Positions 46,013 through 58,244 of a stretch of 64,000 nucleotides of DNA are shown here, one piece after another. Source of the DNA: Ganoderma boninense (taxonomy: Eukaryota; Basidiomycota; Agaricomycetes; Polyporales; Polyporaceae); assembly GCA_002900995.3 (NCBI GenBank), contig CM035309.1:2920389-2984388 (forward strand), read 5' to 3'. Each line of letters opens with the position of its first letter. Position 1 is the stretch's first letter. The position numbers and the translations under genes are program-made. Below the pieces are notes generated by a model. It made no database searches and had not been told where the DNA came from. It saw only the letters and a list, made by a program, of their open reading frames with translations.

Positions 46013-48339
46013 ATGGCACCGCCAGTCGCTGACTCGCAGCTGCAAGCACGCTTTCCGCTTCCATTCGTCGGGTCGGTGGAGAGCGCGTTTGGATTGGTGC
46101 TGATCGGCTCGTATGTCTCTCTTGCGTGAGTCGAGTCTCTGCGCTGCCGTATAATAAACGGAATTCTGACCTTTGAATTCATTTATGCACAGGCTATATG
46201 GCCTCTTCCTCAACCAGACGTACAAGTATTTCCGGATGTACAAGGCCGAGGCACCATGGCTGAAAGGCATCGTGAGTCGCGCGAGTCCCGTAAGCTATGC
46301 CGCTGGAGCTCATGTCTCGATAGGTGATCACAGCTATGTACGTTATATGGCCGAACGGAAGCCTGTGGACTTTTGATGTCTCACCTCGAGTATGTGGTAG
46401 AGTTCTGGAGACTGCAGTCACAGTGCTCCATGTCCATCTCGCGTACGTCTCCCATACATCCCCGTTCGGCTCCTTTCCTTACATATACTATTCCCCAGCT
46501 ACTACTACTTTGTGAAGAACTACGGCAACCCACTAGCATTCCTCCGTGGTGTTTGGTAATTCCAATTTCTTAGTGATAAGGTCGAACTGCTGAGGAGTTC
46601 CATTCCAGGTCCCTTGACGTGCGTTCAGTGTGACGCGGAAGACACGAGCCTCGCTGACCGTTGCTAGACAGCTCTTTCCCGTAGTCGCAGTCTGTATCTC
46701 AGTCTTATCCCCTTTTACTATAGCTCAAGGTTCTATACCCAGACCTGCATCATGATCAACTGCCAAAGGTGGGCTGAAGAGGCGCGTCTGCGGGTCGGTG
46801 CTGACAGATTGGGATCCTGCCGCAGCTTCTACACCGTACGAATCCTCTTGGGTGAGGCCTTCCTACTTCCCCAGATTCTCAGCCGGAGGACTTACCGTCC
46901 ACTCGCGTTAGTGGGCCCTTCGAAGTATCGACTCTGGCTAGTAGTTGCAATCGTGAGCCCCGGCATGTGGAATATTGTACCACTCACTCATTTCCATGCT
47001 AGGTCATCCTCATGGCGGGCGCTTTGGGTGCGTTCGCAGGTTTTATAGCGATATTCATACTCCTGCTTATACGATATTTATCTCCAGGCGTCTCCGTTGG
47101 TGGGTCTGTTCATTTGATTAGCACCTACGTGTTCATGCTGTTGAGCTTTGCATCTTCGTAGCATCCACAGTCGTCGGGCAAGGAATTTCCTCTGGTCTGA
47201 CCCATGAGCACGACTGATATTTATATATCTCTGCGATAGGTTTCAGGGAATCACCCTGGACAACTTCAGCAAACTCCTTGTAAGGCTCTGACAATTGGCT
47301 TTTTATCGATGTGCATCACTGATACCCGGGATTGCAGTGGCTTGTATTGGCGTACAACGCCGTGGCATCCAGCGCGGATGTCATCCTGACCGCGACGTTG
47401 ATCTACATCTTGCACCGCAGTCGAACGGGGTTCAAGAGGTGACATTAACTTTCCCAGCAGACATGGCAGGCTACTTCGAAGAAGCTAATACGAGATCATG
47501 CTCCGCTCCCTAGCACCAACTCGATGATAAACAACCTCATTCTCTACACGATCAGTACCGGTACGTCTACGAATATCACCATACGCATGTGTGCGTCCCT
47601 CGCTGATACTCTCCCTCTAGGCCTCCTGACAACGTGAGTTTCATGCCCCGGTGAAATCCCTTCTGACCTCGTCTGACGATCGCGGGGACTAGGATATTCA
47701 ACATCATCTCCTTCGTCCTGGTGAGCGTCCCGCCTCGCTTGAATGTCATATCCCTAGCTCACATGCCCGACTAGGTGCACGTATACGGCGTCAAGAACTG
47801 GGTGTGGCTCGGGACGATGATGATCGCGGAGCGCCGTGAGTCTCCATTCCCTCCCCCCCTCGTCCATCCCTAACCTACTCTCGTCCACTACAGTGTACTC
47901 AAACTCCATCATGGCCGCGTATGTCCCTCTCTGCGCGTACCGCCGGCACCCCACCAGTCGCGCACTGACCCTCGGTTTGCCCGTCCGCGCAGGCTGAACT
48001 CGAGGAAGGTCACGAGCAAGAATGCGAAACGCGCGCACGACGACGGGGACAGCCCGCGCCCCGCCGAGGTGTACGGCACCGCGGTGCGCGCGAGCACGCT
48101 GCGCTTCAACACCTCCGCGATGAACGAGGGCATCGAGCTCCCGCAGGTACGCCTTTCTCTCTCTCTCTGTGCGTCGAGCTCTCTCTGTGCAACAGTGGCA
48201 TTTGTCTGTCCTGACCCGGCGGCGGCACGGCGCGTAGGTCGAGCTGAGCGTGGTGTCGATGGAGGGGACGCGCTCCGTGGGCGGGGGCGACGCGAAGGTG
48301 CACCCCTTCGGGGACGTACTATCGGATGCCGGCGCGTAG
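46013..48339 (+). CDS. DUF6534-type multi-pass membrane protein
   Basis: Starts MAPPVADSQLQARF with VESAFGLVLIGSYVSLA (exon 1 46013-46125), then LYGLFLNQTYKYFRMYKAEA (from 46193), LETAVTVLHVHLA, YYYFVKNYGNPLAFLRGV, and microexon 46609-46618 (Trp, then Ser-Leu-Asp). Later blocks are QLFPVVAV, FYTQTC, FQGITLDNFSKLL, WLVLAYNAVASSADVILTAT with LHRSRTGFKR, NSMINNLILYTISTG, IFNIISFVL, VHVYGVKNWVWLGTMM and VYSNSIMAALNSRKVTS. The stop is at 48337-48339. The RSRTGFKR..NSM..YTISTG block is the clearest DUF6534 core in the window. The start codon is the first Met near the conserved N-terminal helix; an in-frame open stretch extends upstream without a better Met context. Confidence 0.82.
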
Positions 48340-49076
48340 GCCCGGCGAGCGGAGAAGGTGGAAGAAATACGAAGTCTGAGGTCGTTGCGGAAGACATTGG
48401 AGATCTGTGCATGTACATAACGCGCATCGTTTTGGCGGCGCGGGGAGCGTCTTACACCCTGCACCCCCGAAGACCTTGAAGGTGATGAGGCCTTGAGGTC
48501 GCACGCGCTGCTATCAAGTCCCAACACAACAGCAGGTTTCAGTACCTGCGCCGCTCGACATGAAGCCTGCGCCGGCCGACTCCGGCCACCGCCATGTCAT
48601 AGGGAGTTGAGTTGAGTTGACAGGGCTATGTAGGACCTGCGGGATGGACGAGCAGCGTAGATAGGTGGGGCAACCTCGCGAATCTGGGCTCGAGTCCTGG
48701 AGCAGAGGCTGCGAGATGTGACATAAGAGGCACTCGCAGGGCCCGCTGTACACTGCTATTCGACTCCTTGACTTGTTGGGGACAGAACGGAACTTCGCGA
48801 GCTGGCCTGGGTGTGCGGCCAGATGCTTCGCGATGAACTGTCAACTTGAAACACTAGCAGAGGGGGGGGGCTTGTATGCGCGCCGCAGCAGTACGGGTTG
48901 AAGGTGGGAGGTGTTGGAGAAGACGACATCCTTGAACATTAAGAGCCCCTGAGTGTACATGCATACGTAGCAACATACACAGTCATCCTGGGCCTATGGT
49001 ATCATCCTAACGCGACATCCTTGGGTGCGCCGTAATGCGGATCGCCTTCGGCGGCGCAGCATACTAATGTGTTTAT
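48340..49076. other. Intergenic, no recognisable gene
   Basis: Contains a three-unit GAGTT repeat near 48605 and a G run near 48860; otherwise unremarkable. Confidence 0.6.
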
Positions 49077-50000
49077 CTAGGCGCAGAATGTGATGACCAA
49101 GTTAACCTGAGCACAGTCCACGGGTCAGCATCGCTCTAGATTGGGGGGATAGGACAGGAGGAGCGGCATACGTCGTTTGCCTGGCACGCGACCTGGACGT
49201 GCGTGTCGTCCGGCTTGAAGAACGCGGTGGGGCAGCTCCCGCTCGTGCAGTCCGCGCCCGTGTTGTCGCACCCGTTGTAGTAGCTACATTATATGCGCAA
49301 CCGCGCGGCGCAAAATCAGAATCCGAACGCGTGTCAGCGGTGGACAGGAACGAAGCGACGGAGCGGGAAGTTCGAGGAGGGACTCGAAGGACGAGGACAG
49401 GGGACTGACCCGAAGCCCGAGGTGACGCTGAACGCGTGTGGGGGGATGAGGCTGATGTCGGTCGAGGAGCCCGAGCCGGGCGCGGTCGGGTTCACGAGCG
49501 TCGTCTCGACGAGCGTGCAGCCGTCGCCGTTGAAGCCGCACTTTCCTAGAAGTAAGGGGGGAAACGAAGCTCCATCAGCTGCTGCGTACGACGCCGCAGT
49601 CGCAGCTGGGACGGACCTGTCTGCAGGTAACTGATAACGGGGATATCAGTAAACGACGAACGAGCTGGGGGCGGGTGCGAGAAAGAAGGAAGACTGACGC
49701 GATGGCTGCGGTGAGTGGGCCGTTTGAGGTGAAGTCGCCTCCCGTCGAGAGGACCTTCCCGCCCGCGATGAGTACTGGCTGGATTCGAGGGTCAGGACGA
49801 GCGCTCGGTGTTTATGATCAGTATTCGTGGGCTTACACTTCCGAAGCCACAGCTACGCAAGACAATAAATCAATCGCGGGTTCCTGCGGAGGTATAGGTA
49901 ACACTCACCGGTTGTCGAAGCGGACGGTGTGTGTCTCGCCGACGACAGAGCCGACGAAGGCAGCAAGCGCAAGAACGGTAGCCCCGAATGAGTATTGCAT
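49077..50000 (-). CDS. Small secreted cysteine-rich 'glycopeptide'-type protein, copy 5
   Basis: Seven exons on the minus strand: 50000-49909, 49852-49837, 49778-49699, 49630-49617, 49545-49410, 49283-49172, 49106-49077. They sum to 480 nt (159 aa), all in phase and with the same exon boundaries as the cluster copies. The signal peptide is MQYSFGATVLALAAFVGS; then ETHTVRFDN, CGFGS, YLQTG, CGFNGDGCT, SLIPPHAFSV, YYNGCDNTGADC, DDTHVQVACQ and VNLVITFCA. It keeps every framework cysteine and looks like the best-preserved family member here. It lies 20 kb from the cluster and on the other strand. Confidence 0.88.
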
Positions 50001-53000
50001 CGTGAATATAAAGTTGAAAGGAGGCTCCTTCAAGGAGTTTCGAAGGGCAGAAAGGCAGGGAAAGACTCCGTCAAGGAGGTGCGAATGGGAAGGGCGGGAA
50101 GCGGGGGGAGCTCGACGTCTTCATCAGGCAGTCGGGGACGCGCTATTTAACTAGTAACTCCTCGCCTCACGCACCATCTCGGGACAGAAATAGCTCTAGC
50201 ACTAGTGCTCATCCATCACCGTATAATAGCACTGCTCGCATGCGCAATGATCAGATCTACACTATACGTGGGCTACTGGTGACGTCTGATATATGATACA
50301 CGGACCGAGGTTTGCAAATCGCACATACGGCGGCATGACAAACGGCCCACTCACCGCCATTGCTGGCCATGGACAGCCTCCTCGCCACCGACCGCCTCCG
50401 GTCCATGACTGGCGCCCTGTGATAGACCGCAGCGCATCGGTGCGCGAGGGTCGGCCTGGCTCTTGTCCGCGCGAACTGTTGCGTCGAGCGAAGGACCCAT
50501 CTTGTGCGGTCGTGCGATGCCAATTGCGAGGATCAGAGAGCTTTTCCCGCGCCAAGCATCGCCACTGGGACCTAGACACGTTCCACGAGCAAAACACTGT
50601 ACTCATCATCGTTGCTGGATACATAGACGGCGGGATCGTCGACTGAACAGATCCTTGTCCTCCTAGTCACAACTGTACATCCGCGGAATATGTCGGTAAC
50701 ATGTTACTACCCCATGCAGACTGAACAACGACCGTTCTAGGACCGCATACAGCTGCTCCAGAACCAGATCAGCCTGCGCGCGTTGTAGTCGGCGAGTCCA
50801 CCTCGCGTTGTCCGCATCACCTGGGAGATCACGGACACCCATGGCGGCAACCACCAGGCAAGCAAAGTCGATTGGCATCAAAGATACGGAGGTCGCCAAA
50901 CGTCGTGCGCTGGTCTAGCTTCCTGCGTCGCATCGGACGCTCCCTTCAAATGCAGACCTATCTGTCCTCACGCCGAGACGTATTTGCGTTCATCTGTACG
51001 GTAAGAAATGGCAGACTGCGGACTTATATTTGGGAGAGAAAGTGCTGTGAGCGGCACCCTCGACGGCTGAGACACATCCCACTGTGACATAGCGATGTCC
51101 ACAGCCCGTACTACGACGCCTACCCGGTCCACCACTTAAACTTGCGAGGGCATTCCTGAAACATCGCATCCTAAAAGAAAATAGAGGGAGCACTCACCTC
51201 AACACAGCCAGCTTCCCCCCCAAAACGGAACGACCTGCTGCGAGGTGGAAATGACTCAGGACGTGTTTACCCGAACAACACGCCAGTGAGTCCGAGTTCG
51301 GGAGTGGGATCCTTGGTTCGCAGTTCTAGTTCTCGCACACCAGGAGGGCCATGGATGAAGACAGCAAAGATGAGGCCTTGGTGAGAGTTGCTAGCTGAGT
51401 TGCGGACTCGGAAGCCTGACGAAGCCAACTTGCTCCGCTCACTAATAACAGCAAACCCCGGGATCATCCGATACCAGTAGCGCCCTCGAAGGAATGCGAT
51501 CTCGAGGTCTCTGCGCAAGTCAAGCAACAACTTCCTCCCCCGCTGTAGGGCTCATTCAAACACACATGCAACTACACATCAGCAGAAGTGCATAACATAC
51601 GGGCTTCAGCGGGCTTGCATATGTTGCATCCGAGTTAATACAAGTGATCCAATTTTTCATAACAAACCCCTTGAGTTATATCAAATCCTGCTCAAGCTCA
51701 AGAGCGTCCAAAAAGTCTGCTTCAACGAGCTTGAACACGACTGACCCAATTGAAGCCGATTGACACGCATGCGCCCCCCAACTGTGGCACATGTACTTGA
51801 ACGCATTCAGTCGACTTGAATTATGCAGTATTGGATGAATCTAGCTTCCTTGGTACCGATATCACTCAAAATTTGAATGTCATACTAGAAACAAATATAT
51901 TGGGATGTGCGATAGGGAGTCCAGTTACTACAGCAAGGGCATACTATCTACGGGTTGCACCAAATAGTAGAAGAGAGGTCAACTCGGAGAAGAGGAGCAG
52001 CCGGGATGAAGATTCAAGTCCGAAAAGAGACGCGGGAGGTAGAGCGTGGGGGAAGGGATTGTTTGCGGCAACAGGCGAAGGATTACTTACTTGTAGGGGC
52101 AAGTAATAACCAAATCAGGGCTCACCTTTGGGTAGAACACAACGGACGAGCACTGGCATTGGCCATGGGTAGGAAAGTAGGTCTAGTTGGGGTGACGACG
52201 GACTCGGACGCACCTGTATACCGCCTCCGCGCGTGAAAAACGTAATAGGCCACTTACCTGGGCGTCCCGGACTGCATATAGCCGCATATAGACACGCATA
52301 TACTGGTACAGACGGCGAACCTACCTCCCAGTGTGCAACCGAGCTGGAATGAGAACCACGCACCGTTGTGGAGGTCCATCTCACCTAGAGAAGTGTCGAA
52401 GAGGGCAATGAGAAGACCGAAAGCCGACCTCGGAGACAGTGGTGGTCGGAGGGAAAGATGCGAAGGAGGAAACTGGGGGAGGGCGACCGATTTTGTGGGG
52501 TGTTTGCCATTCACGTGTTCAACTTAAAGCGTTGGGGCTAAATCGGGAGAGGAGGCTGCACGCCTCAGGCCTCTGTCGTTGTTGTTTCAGAAGCCAGCCT
52601 TGTTGGCTGCGTTTCCAAATCAGATGTCATCGCGAAAGCTGATCCATGGTGTTTGAAGAGTCTAGGGAAGCATCTGAGCAGAGACCGAGGGTAACAGGAT
52701 CTACTCAAGCAATTGTGTCAATCGGGCTCAATCGGCTTCACTTGGGTTCGGACTGAATCTGCCCCGATTTGGGGTCCCGGAGCCGATTGCCCCAATGTTG
52801 CCCGAGCGTTTTGCATAGGTATATCGCCCCTCCAGGCAGGCCTGGTCACGCACTTGGATGCCTGAATATCCTCATTTAGTGTCATGGTATCTAGACACAA
52901 TCGCGCTTCGTGCGGGCTTACGCCCGCCCTTGCGCTCTTCCCCCCGGACCTCCTGAGCTGAGTCTCATGCTGCGGTGACGTGAAGTTGTGAACATTGCAT

Positions 53001-53400
53001 TTCGGGCAAGCCTACATATCCCAACCCTCACGCGCTGTGCCTCCTTATAATGCTACATTAGAACCTAGTGCACCCTATGTTGCTATGCAACCTCCGATTG
53101 TGGTTCAAATCATAACTCATTGGAAGAAAAGCTCAAGTCAGTCATCTCGGCTCATGAGTGCCAGGGGTCCATCTGATGAGATTACCCAATGCGGTATTTT
53201 CCACGTGTTGATGCAAAGAGTACGTACTTCCGGGATTCCCGTTTTCCCATTCCCATTTGTCCGTAGACGCCCGCATCCAATTCGGCAGCCCGGTTAGCGC
53301 CGGTTCGCATTTCGCTTTCTTTTCAGCCCTCGCTTCCGCCACCTCGGGTCCTCCTCGGTAGAGATCTGAACTCGATCTCAACAAACGGCCAGAGACTGGG
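50001..53400. other. Gene-poor region
   Basis: No recognisable gene, RNA or mobile element on either strand. Frames are short and lack motifs. A TTAAATA word near 50142-50151 could serve the minus-strand gene at 49077-50000. Confidence 0.5.
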
Positions 53401-53604
53401 ACGTGTCGCGAGGGCGAGGTAAGTACCACTGGCCACCTCTTCTCTTCCCGTCTCCCACTAGCGATACCTTCAACCCGTTGTCATCCATTCCTTTACTCGT
53501 ATAATGAATCAGACCCACACATTCTCCTCGTCAATCCTGTCAAGGAGACATGCGCGACACCTACCTGTACTCGGACTAAAATCCCCCGAGCTTGTACCCG
53601 ACGC

Positions 53605-53958
53605 ATGTGCTCCAAATGCTGCAGGCCTCTCGACGCCCTGCGGGTATTCCAAGCATCAAGCAAAACAAGTTGCACAGCATGTCGCGCATCTCCGCTGCGG
53701 CTGCAGATCGGCATGGTGTGCCCATGCTTGCTCGTCCACACTCCCATCATCGCTCCGCAAGATCCACCTGAGTGGGCTGTTCCATCACCCACCACCGAAG
53801 AGGCTCGCGATGAAGCTCCAGAGGTGAGGTCGTTCGAGAAGCCAAGTTACCCGCTCTTCCGGGCGCTCTGGGACCGGAAGGTCGCTGAGCGGGAGGCGGA
53901 TACGAAAGCAGAACAACAGCGACAAGATAATCAGAAGGCCCTTCGCACATTCCATTGA
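53605..53958 (+). CDS. Small cysteine-rich zinc-binding-like protein, possibly partial
   Basis: A plus-strand frame begins with two CXXC pairs, CSKCCRPLDALRVF and CTACR, a pattern seen in small fungal zinc-binding domains. It ends in a charged helical tail (FRALWDRKVAEREADTK) at 53958. A good donor (GTAAGT near 53419) and acceptor (near 53466) upstream suggest earlier exons I could not join. I do not recognise the family. It ends about 135 bp before a scaffold gap. Confidence 0.35.
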   Translation: MCSKCCRPLDALRVFQASSKTSCTACRASPLRLQIGMVCPCLLVHTPIIAPQDPPEWAVPSPTTEEARDEAPEVRSFEKPSYPLFRALWDRKVAEREADTKAEQQRQDNQKALRTFH

Positions 53959-54093
53959 TTGATATTCTGCGCACCAGGTACGTTCTCCTTTGTATCAGTT
54001 CTCATTCCATCCCATCTCAATTATTCGGCAGGATCATACTCCTCCTGAGCGTCGTACAAATTCAAGGCATCAAAACCTGGCCAATGTTCGGTG

Positions 54094-54193
54094 NNNNNNN
54101 NNNNNNNNNNNNNNNNNNNNNNNNNNNNNNNNNNNNNNNNNNNNNNNNNNNNNNNNNNNNNNNNNNNNNNNNNNNNNNNNNNNNNNNNNNNNN
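54094..54193. other. Scaffold gap (100 N)
   Basis: Exactly 100 unknown bases. The left arm of the inverted repeat begins at the first base after it. Confidence 0.98.
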
Positions 54194-54833
54194 GGCATGG
54201 ATACCTCCCAAGCGATGATCCTTGATAACATCCACCCAGACCTTCTGACCCGTTACTATGGAACGGAAGGACCAGAGCGCCGACTGCGACCTGGTCAGAC
54301 CGGGGCAGGACACTATGACATGATTCCGACTCAGACGACGACGGTCGCGCCAGGGGAAAGTCTCACAACTTGCATCAGATGAGCACGACGATGACGAGAA
54401 CACACACACAGACGACACACACTCAGGACTTTGGCGTGCACAAACGATGAAGACGATGAAGATGGAACGTAGATCAGGAACTGCAAGAGGCACATAGCTG
54501 CCGATCAGGAGCAATCACGTCCGCCATGCTCCTATCCCTGTACCTGAGAGCGGGTGCCCCTTCGAATCCGAGGAGTTTCTTCCAGATGTTTCTGGGAAAT
54601 GCCTTACGGGAGGTACAGCAACAGGGCATCGTACCGGAACATTACTCATTTGAGAGAGGAGGAATGGGAGAATGGCGAGTAACCCGATGAAGAAAACGGT
54701 GTCCTTTTGGGCGTGTCGGGTAGAAAGGTGGATGTCCCTCTTCCCTTTAAAATCTGGTAATCCTCGTGCCGCGAGGTGGGCACAAGCTCTGGAGGTTATG
54801 ACGGAGTTTGTTGATGACACAAGGGGGGAGAAG
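54194..54833 (+). pseudogene. Mirror copy of integrase last exon, frameshifted
   Basis: Matches exon 5 of the integrase gene (61797-61164) from the MDTS motif onward, through the acidic region to the QALEVMTE motif, with many one-base indels. It has no upstream exons because it starts at the scaffold gap. It is either a decayed duplicate or uncorrected sequence. Confidence 0.8.
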
Positions 54834-55077
54834 TGTAGCCTTTTGTTGTGTTCTCTCCTGTTCCACCCCACCCTCGCCCTCTACCTCGCCCCTCGCCCAA
54901 TCTCTCTTGTCTCCGCGGTCTCTCTCTTGTCTCCGCGGTCTGCCACCCGCCCGGGGCGGGAATCGCATCCAGGAACGAACCTTCCTTCAGCGCTACAGCC
55001 TACATATACGACGTGTCGTGTCGTCATTCCCCCCTCATTCCAAAGCTTTCTTCTTCTTATTCTGTGTCCTCTTTACC

Positions 55078-56950
55078 ATGGCCTCTCCTTCCATACTCTA
55101 TTGCATGCGTTTAACGCGGACGGCTTCGCGCTGCAACTGCAAGCATTGGTCTAAGCGAACACGCAAGGACCAATGTCGGGGTTGTCACACGGCCGGTCGT
55201 TTCACAAGCAGACCCACACTATCACTCAAAACTCAGCCTACTTCCTTCTACCCACTGTCTCTTCTATCGTGTCGAACATCGCTGCACGCAATGGACTTCA
55301 AGCCTCGTATTACCGAGGAGGAGGCGTATTTGGAGGCAAAAACTGGCTTCCGCCCCAAGAGACTCACTTCCGCCTCCACGTCGACAGGCCTACCAACAAA
55401 TAGCCCTCGCAGGGGAGCAAAAGCTAGCCAGGTAAGTTATCGTTCCATTGCGAGCCCACCCTTGGAGGTTAAATTTTTTTCCAGCCACGTAAGGGTAGCG
55501 GGGGAAGTCCAAGGGCAAAGGTCGCTCAGGAAAAGCTCACAATGTTGGCTATGTCATGCTACTGCCAGGAGGTTTGGATGACAGCGTATATACTATCTCT
55601 GCGTTATTGTTTGAATTGCTACTAATTCATAGGCTGTAGGCGATGGCAATGGATGGGCGACCTCGCTTCGAGCTCTTCGACACCGAAGTTCCCGGCTCCG
55701 CCCTCAAGCACTCTCTGCAGATGCGGTCTCGTGGCGTATCCTAATCAAACTGGACGCGAATGGTAACGAGATTGGAGCTTTATCTTTCAGCACGTCGTGG
55801 AGCCAAGTGCGAGTAGATGAATGGCTCCGCGGTATCTTTCCTCAGTTTTTTCGACTACTGCGATATTTGTTATGGAGGTCGTGCTGGCGCAACACCGCAG
55901 CGACTACCACTTGGGCCTTGGTAGAAAGGGATAGGAAGACATTACTCTGGTGCGACGCCCTGACTGCTTACTGGTGAAGATCTCTATAGGGCTCGATCGA
56001 CACCAGGCCGGTCGACATCTATGTCTTGTTTCATCTTCGGTGAGCCCTAACTTGAACCCTCTTTTCCACTTCGAGAACAGCGCTCACTGATATGTTCAAA
56101 TAGTGTCGCGCTATACTATCATCCCCCAAATCTACACTGACTTCCCTAGGGCTATTGACTACGTCTTGGAAGGCACATTGAGGAGCTCGAAAGCAATGCC
56201 AACGTTTTTTCCCCTGCTCCTTCCCGGCATGGTGACGAGTCTGAGCAGGAGCTGTCTGATCGCGAAGGCTCTCCGCTAACTCCGATCCTTTCACCGAAGG
56301 GCAAGGAAAAGAGCAAGGGGAAGGGAAAGGGGAAGGCGGAGGTGCAGAGCTCCGACGGTGACAGCGACAAGGATTGGACAGAGCCTGAGGGTGTGCGACA
56401 GAGTAAGACTCGACGATCTGCCGTCTCGCGTCCTTGACAGGCCAGAAACGCCGGCGTTCTCCAACGCCAGCTCTGACGATGAAGGCCTGCGCCAGAAGGC
56501 AAAGCGCTTCAAGACCTCCTCAAAATCTGGTACGTCTTTTATATTCCTATCAGCGCACCGGATGGGTGCTAATCAGTATTGGTAGCTATGATCCACTCAC
56601 CTATTGATATCTCTGACGACGAGGAGATCACTAGCTATCTTTTCGCGGGTGCATCATCTCCGCCATCCTTCTCGCCCGCCTCCACCCAACCAGCTAGCCG
56701 CCTGCCTTCGGCTGCAACGTCCTCTTCCTCTGCATCATCGTCGTCTAACCCCCCACAAAACTCCTCTTCCTCTGCGTCATCCTCGTCTAACCCCAACGCG
56801 GCGTGGACGCCTAGTGATGACAACTATTACCTCGAGCGAGCGAAACGCGGCCTTCCATCTCCACCCAAGCCCAAGTACAACCCTTGGGCTGCAGGGTCTT
56901 CCAGAAGCAAGACTAGCTGGCGTGATCAGACTCGGACTCTCCTATTCTTG
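55078..56950 (+). pseudogene. Mirror copy of the 539-aa gene, frameshifted
   Basis: Starts ATGGCCTCTCCTTCCATAC like the right-arm gene but loses frame within ten codons and repeatedly afterwards. The same exons and introns are recognisable in order. It keeps longer 3' coding similarity (SSRSKTSWRDQTRTLLF), where the right-arm gene has a stop. Confidence 0.8.
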
Positions 56951-56969
56951 AATCGCCACGCCTCGTCCA

Positions 56970-57745
56970 TCGCCGCCTCGTCCATCGCCGCCTCGTCCAT
57001 AGCATCACGCCTCGTCCATAGCATCACGCCTCGTCCATAGCATCACGCCTCGTCCATAGCATCACGCCTCGTCCATAGCATCACGCCTCGTCCATAGCAC
57101 CTCCGCATCATCACGTCCATAGTACCACGCCACGTCCATAGCACGTCCATAGCACCACGCCACGTCCATAGCACGTCCATAGCACCACGCCTCGTCCATA
57201 GCACCTCCGCGTCATCACGTCTAGCACCACCATCCTCGTCTCGCGCGTCCTTGTCGCATCCACGTCCTTGTCGCATGCACCATCCTCCGTCCATCCTTGT
57301 CGCGCGTCCTTGTCGCATCCACTGTCCCTGTCGCGTCCACTGTCCTCGCTGCGCGTCCTCATCGCGTCCTCCTCATCGCGTCCACCATCCTCGTCGCGTC
57401 CACCATCCTCGTCGCGTCCACCATCCTCGTCTCATCGCGTCCACCTCATCGCGTCCACCATCCTCGTCGCGTCCACCATCCTCGTTTCCACTGTCCTCGC
57501 TGCGCGTGCGTCCTTGTCGCATCCACTGTCCCTGTCGCATCCACTGTCCTCGCGCTGCGCGTCCTCATCGCGTCCTCTCCTATCGTGTCCACATCCTCGT
57601 TCGTCATCCTGTCCACTGTCACATCTGCTACGTGCGTCCATAGCATCACGTCCCTAGCATCCACGTCCATAGCACGCGTGACTCATACGTCCACGTCCTC
57701 GTCGTATTATCCAGTATTACCCGTCGCATCTAGCACGCATCTAGC
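56970..57745 (+). repeat. Minisatellite in left arm (19-bp and related units)
   Basis: Begins with 19-bp units CCTCGTCCATAGCATCACG and passes into variants CACGTCCATAG, CGCGTCCACCATCCTCGT and TGTCGCATCCACTGTCC. The apparent long open frames here are products of the repeat, not genes. Confidence 0.9.
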
Positions 57746-58244
57746 ACCACGTCCATAGTACTATAGGCTTTTTAAGCCAAACCATACCCATACCCATACT
57801 ATTCCTTGTGTGAGGCGGTTCCCGCCTCACCCTACTTTACCAATTTTGCTTGCTTATTAGCAATAATGTCATCTGTTTAGTCCTGCAGTTCTTCCCCTAA
57901 AGTAGCCTTCTGCACGTGGGTAAGTGCTTCTGCCTTCAAGAGCCTGTGGGTCGGACCGAGTTGCTTGAGTTCATGAAATTGAACATTGACCGGCTACATG
58001 TCCACCTCGGAAAAATTCTAAGGCCCTGTGGCCGTTCTGTGCCCAAGTTTAACGTTTGCGCTGTAGTGCGCCTGAAGTGCCTAAAGTTTGCGCTGTAGTC
58101 GGATTAGGATTGCGCTGTAGTTGGGCTAATGTTTGCGCTGTAATGGAATTAGTATTGCGCTGTAGCGGAATAGTAATTGCGCTGTAGTCGGAGTTACAAT
58201 TGCGCTGCATTTCGAATAAATGTACAATCCGTACACCATATGGT
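57746..58244. other. Loop of the inverted repeat
   Basis: About 500 bp of single-copy sequence between the two arms. It has no coding potential that I recognise, apart from the phased repeat listed next. Confidence 0.75.
58057..58210 (+). repeat. Phased array of TGCGCTGTA repeats
   Basis: Seven copies of TGCGCTGTA (the last TGCGCTGCA) start at 58057, 58089, 58111, 58134, 58156, 58178 and 58201. The last six are spaced 22 or 23 bp, about two helical turns. Bases between the cores vary. Such phasing suits repeated protein binding on one face of the DNA; function is inferred only. Confidence 0.85.

Larger units (their letters stand above)
54194..57745 (+). repeat. Left arm of large inverted repeat
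   Basis: Reads as the reverse complement of 58245-61797: the last integrase exon, the 539-aa gene and its 3' minisatellite. Relative to the right arm it has very frequent single-base changes of length, mostly extra bases (for example GATGATCC for GATGACC, CACAACTT for CACACTT), which break every frame. Divergence near the centre looks different, with substitutions in the minisatellite. Confidence 0.9.

Noticed and set aside
45377..46129. 250-codon open frame upstream of the DUF6534 gene at 46013
   Set aside because: Only its last 38 codons match the family. The upstream part has no domain and probably is an open stretch before the true start, so the start was set at 46013.
47754..48527. Minus-strand open frame of 257 codons
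   Set aside because: Antisense to the last exons of the DUF6534 gene at 46013; Arg/Ser-rich composition is typical of a GC-rich shadow frame.
56970..57745. CRISPR-like repeat array
   Set aside because: Units are contiguous tandem repeats without unique spacers, and the genome is fungal.
57251..57758. Three overlapping open frames of about 130-150 codons (and mirror frames at 58049-58740)
   Set aside because: They are translations of the minisatellite, with monotonous repeats and no start or splice context.
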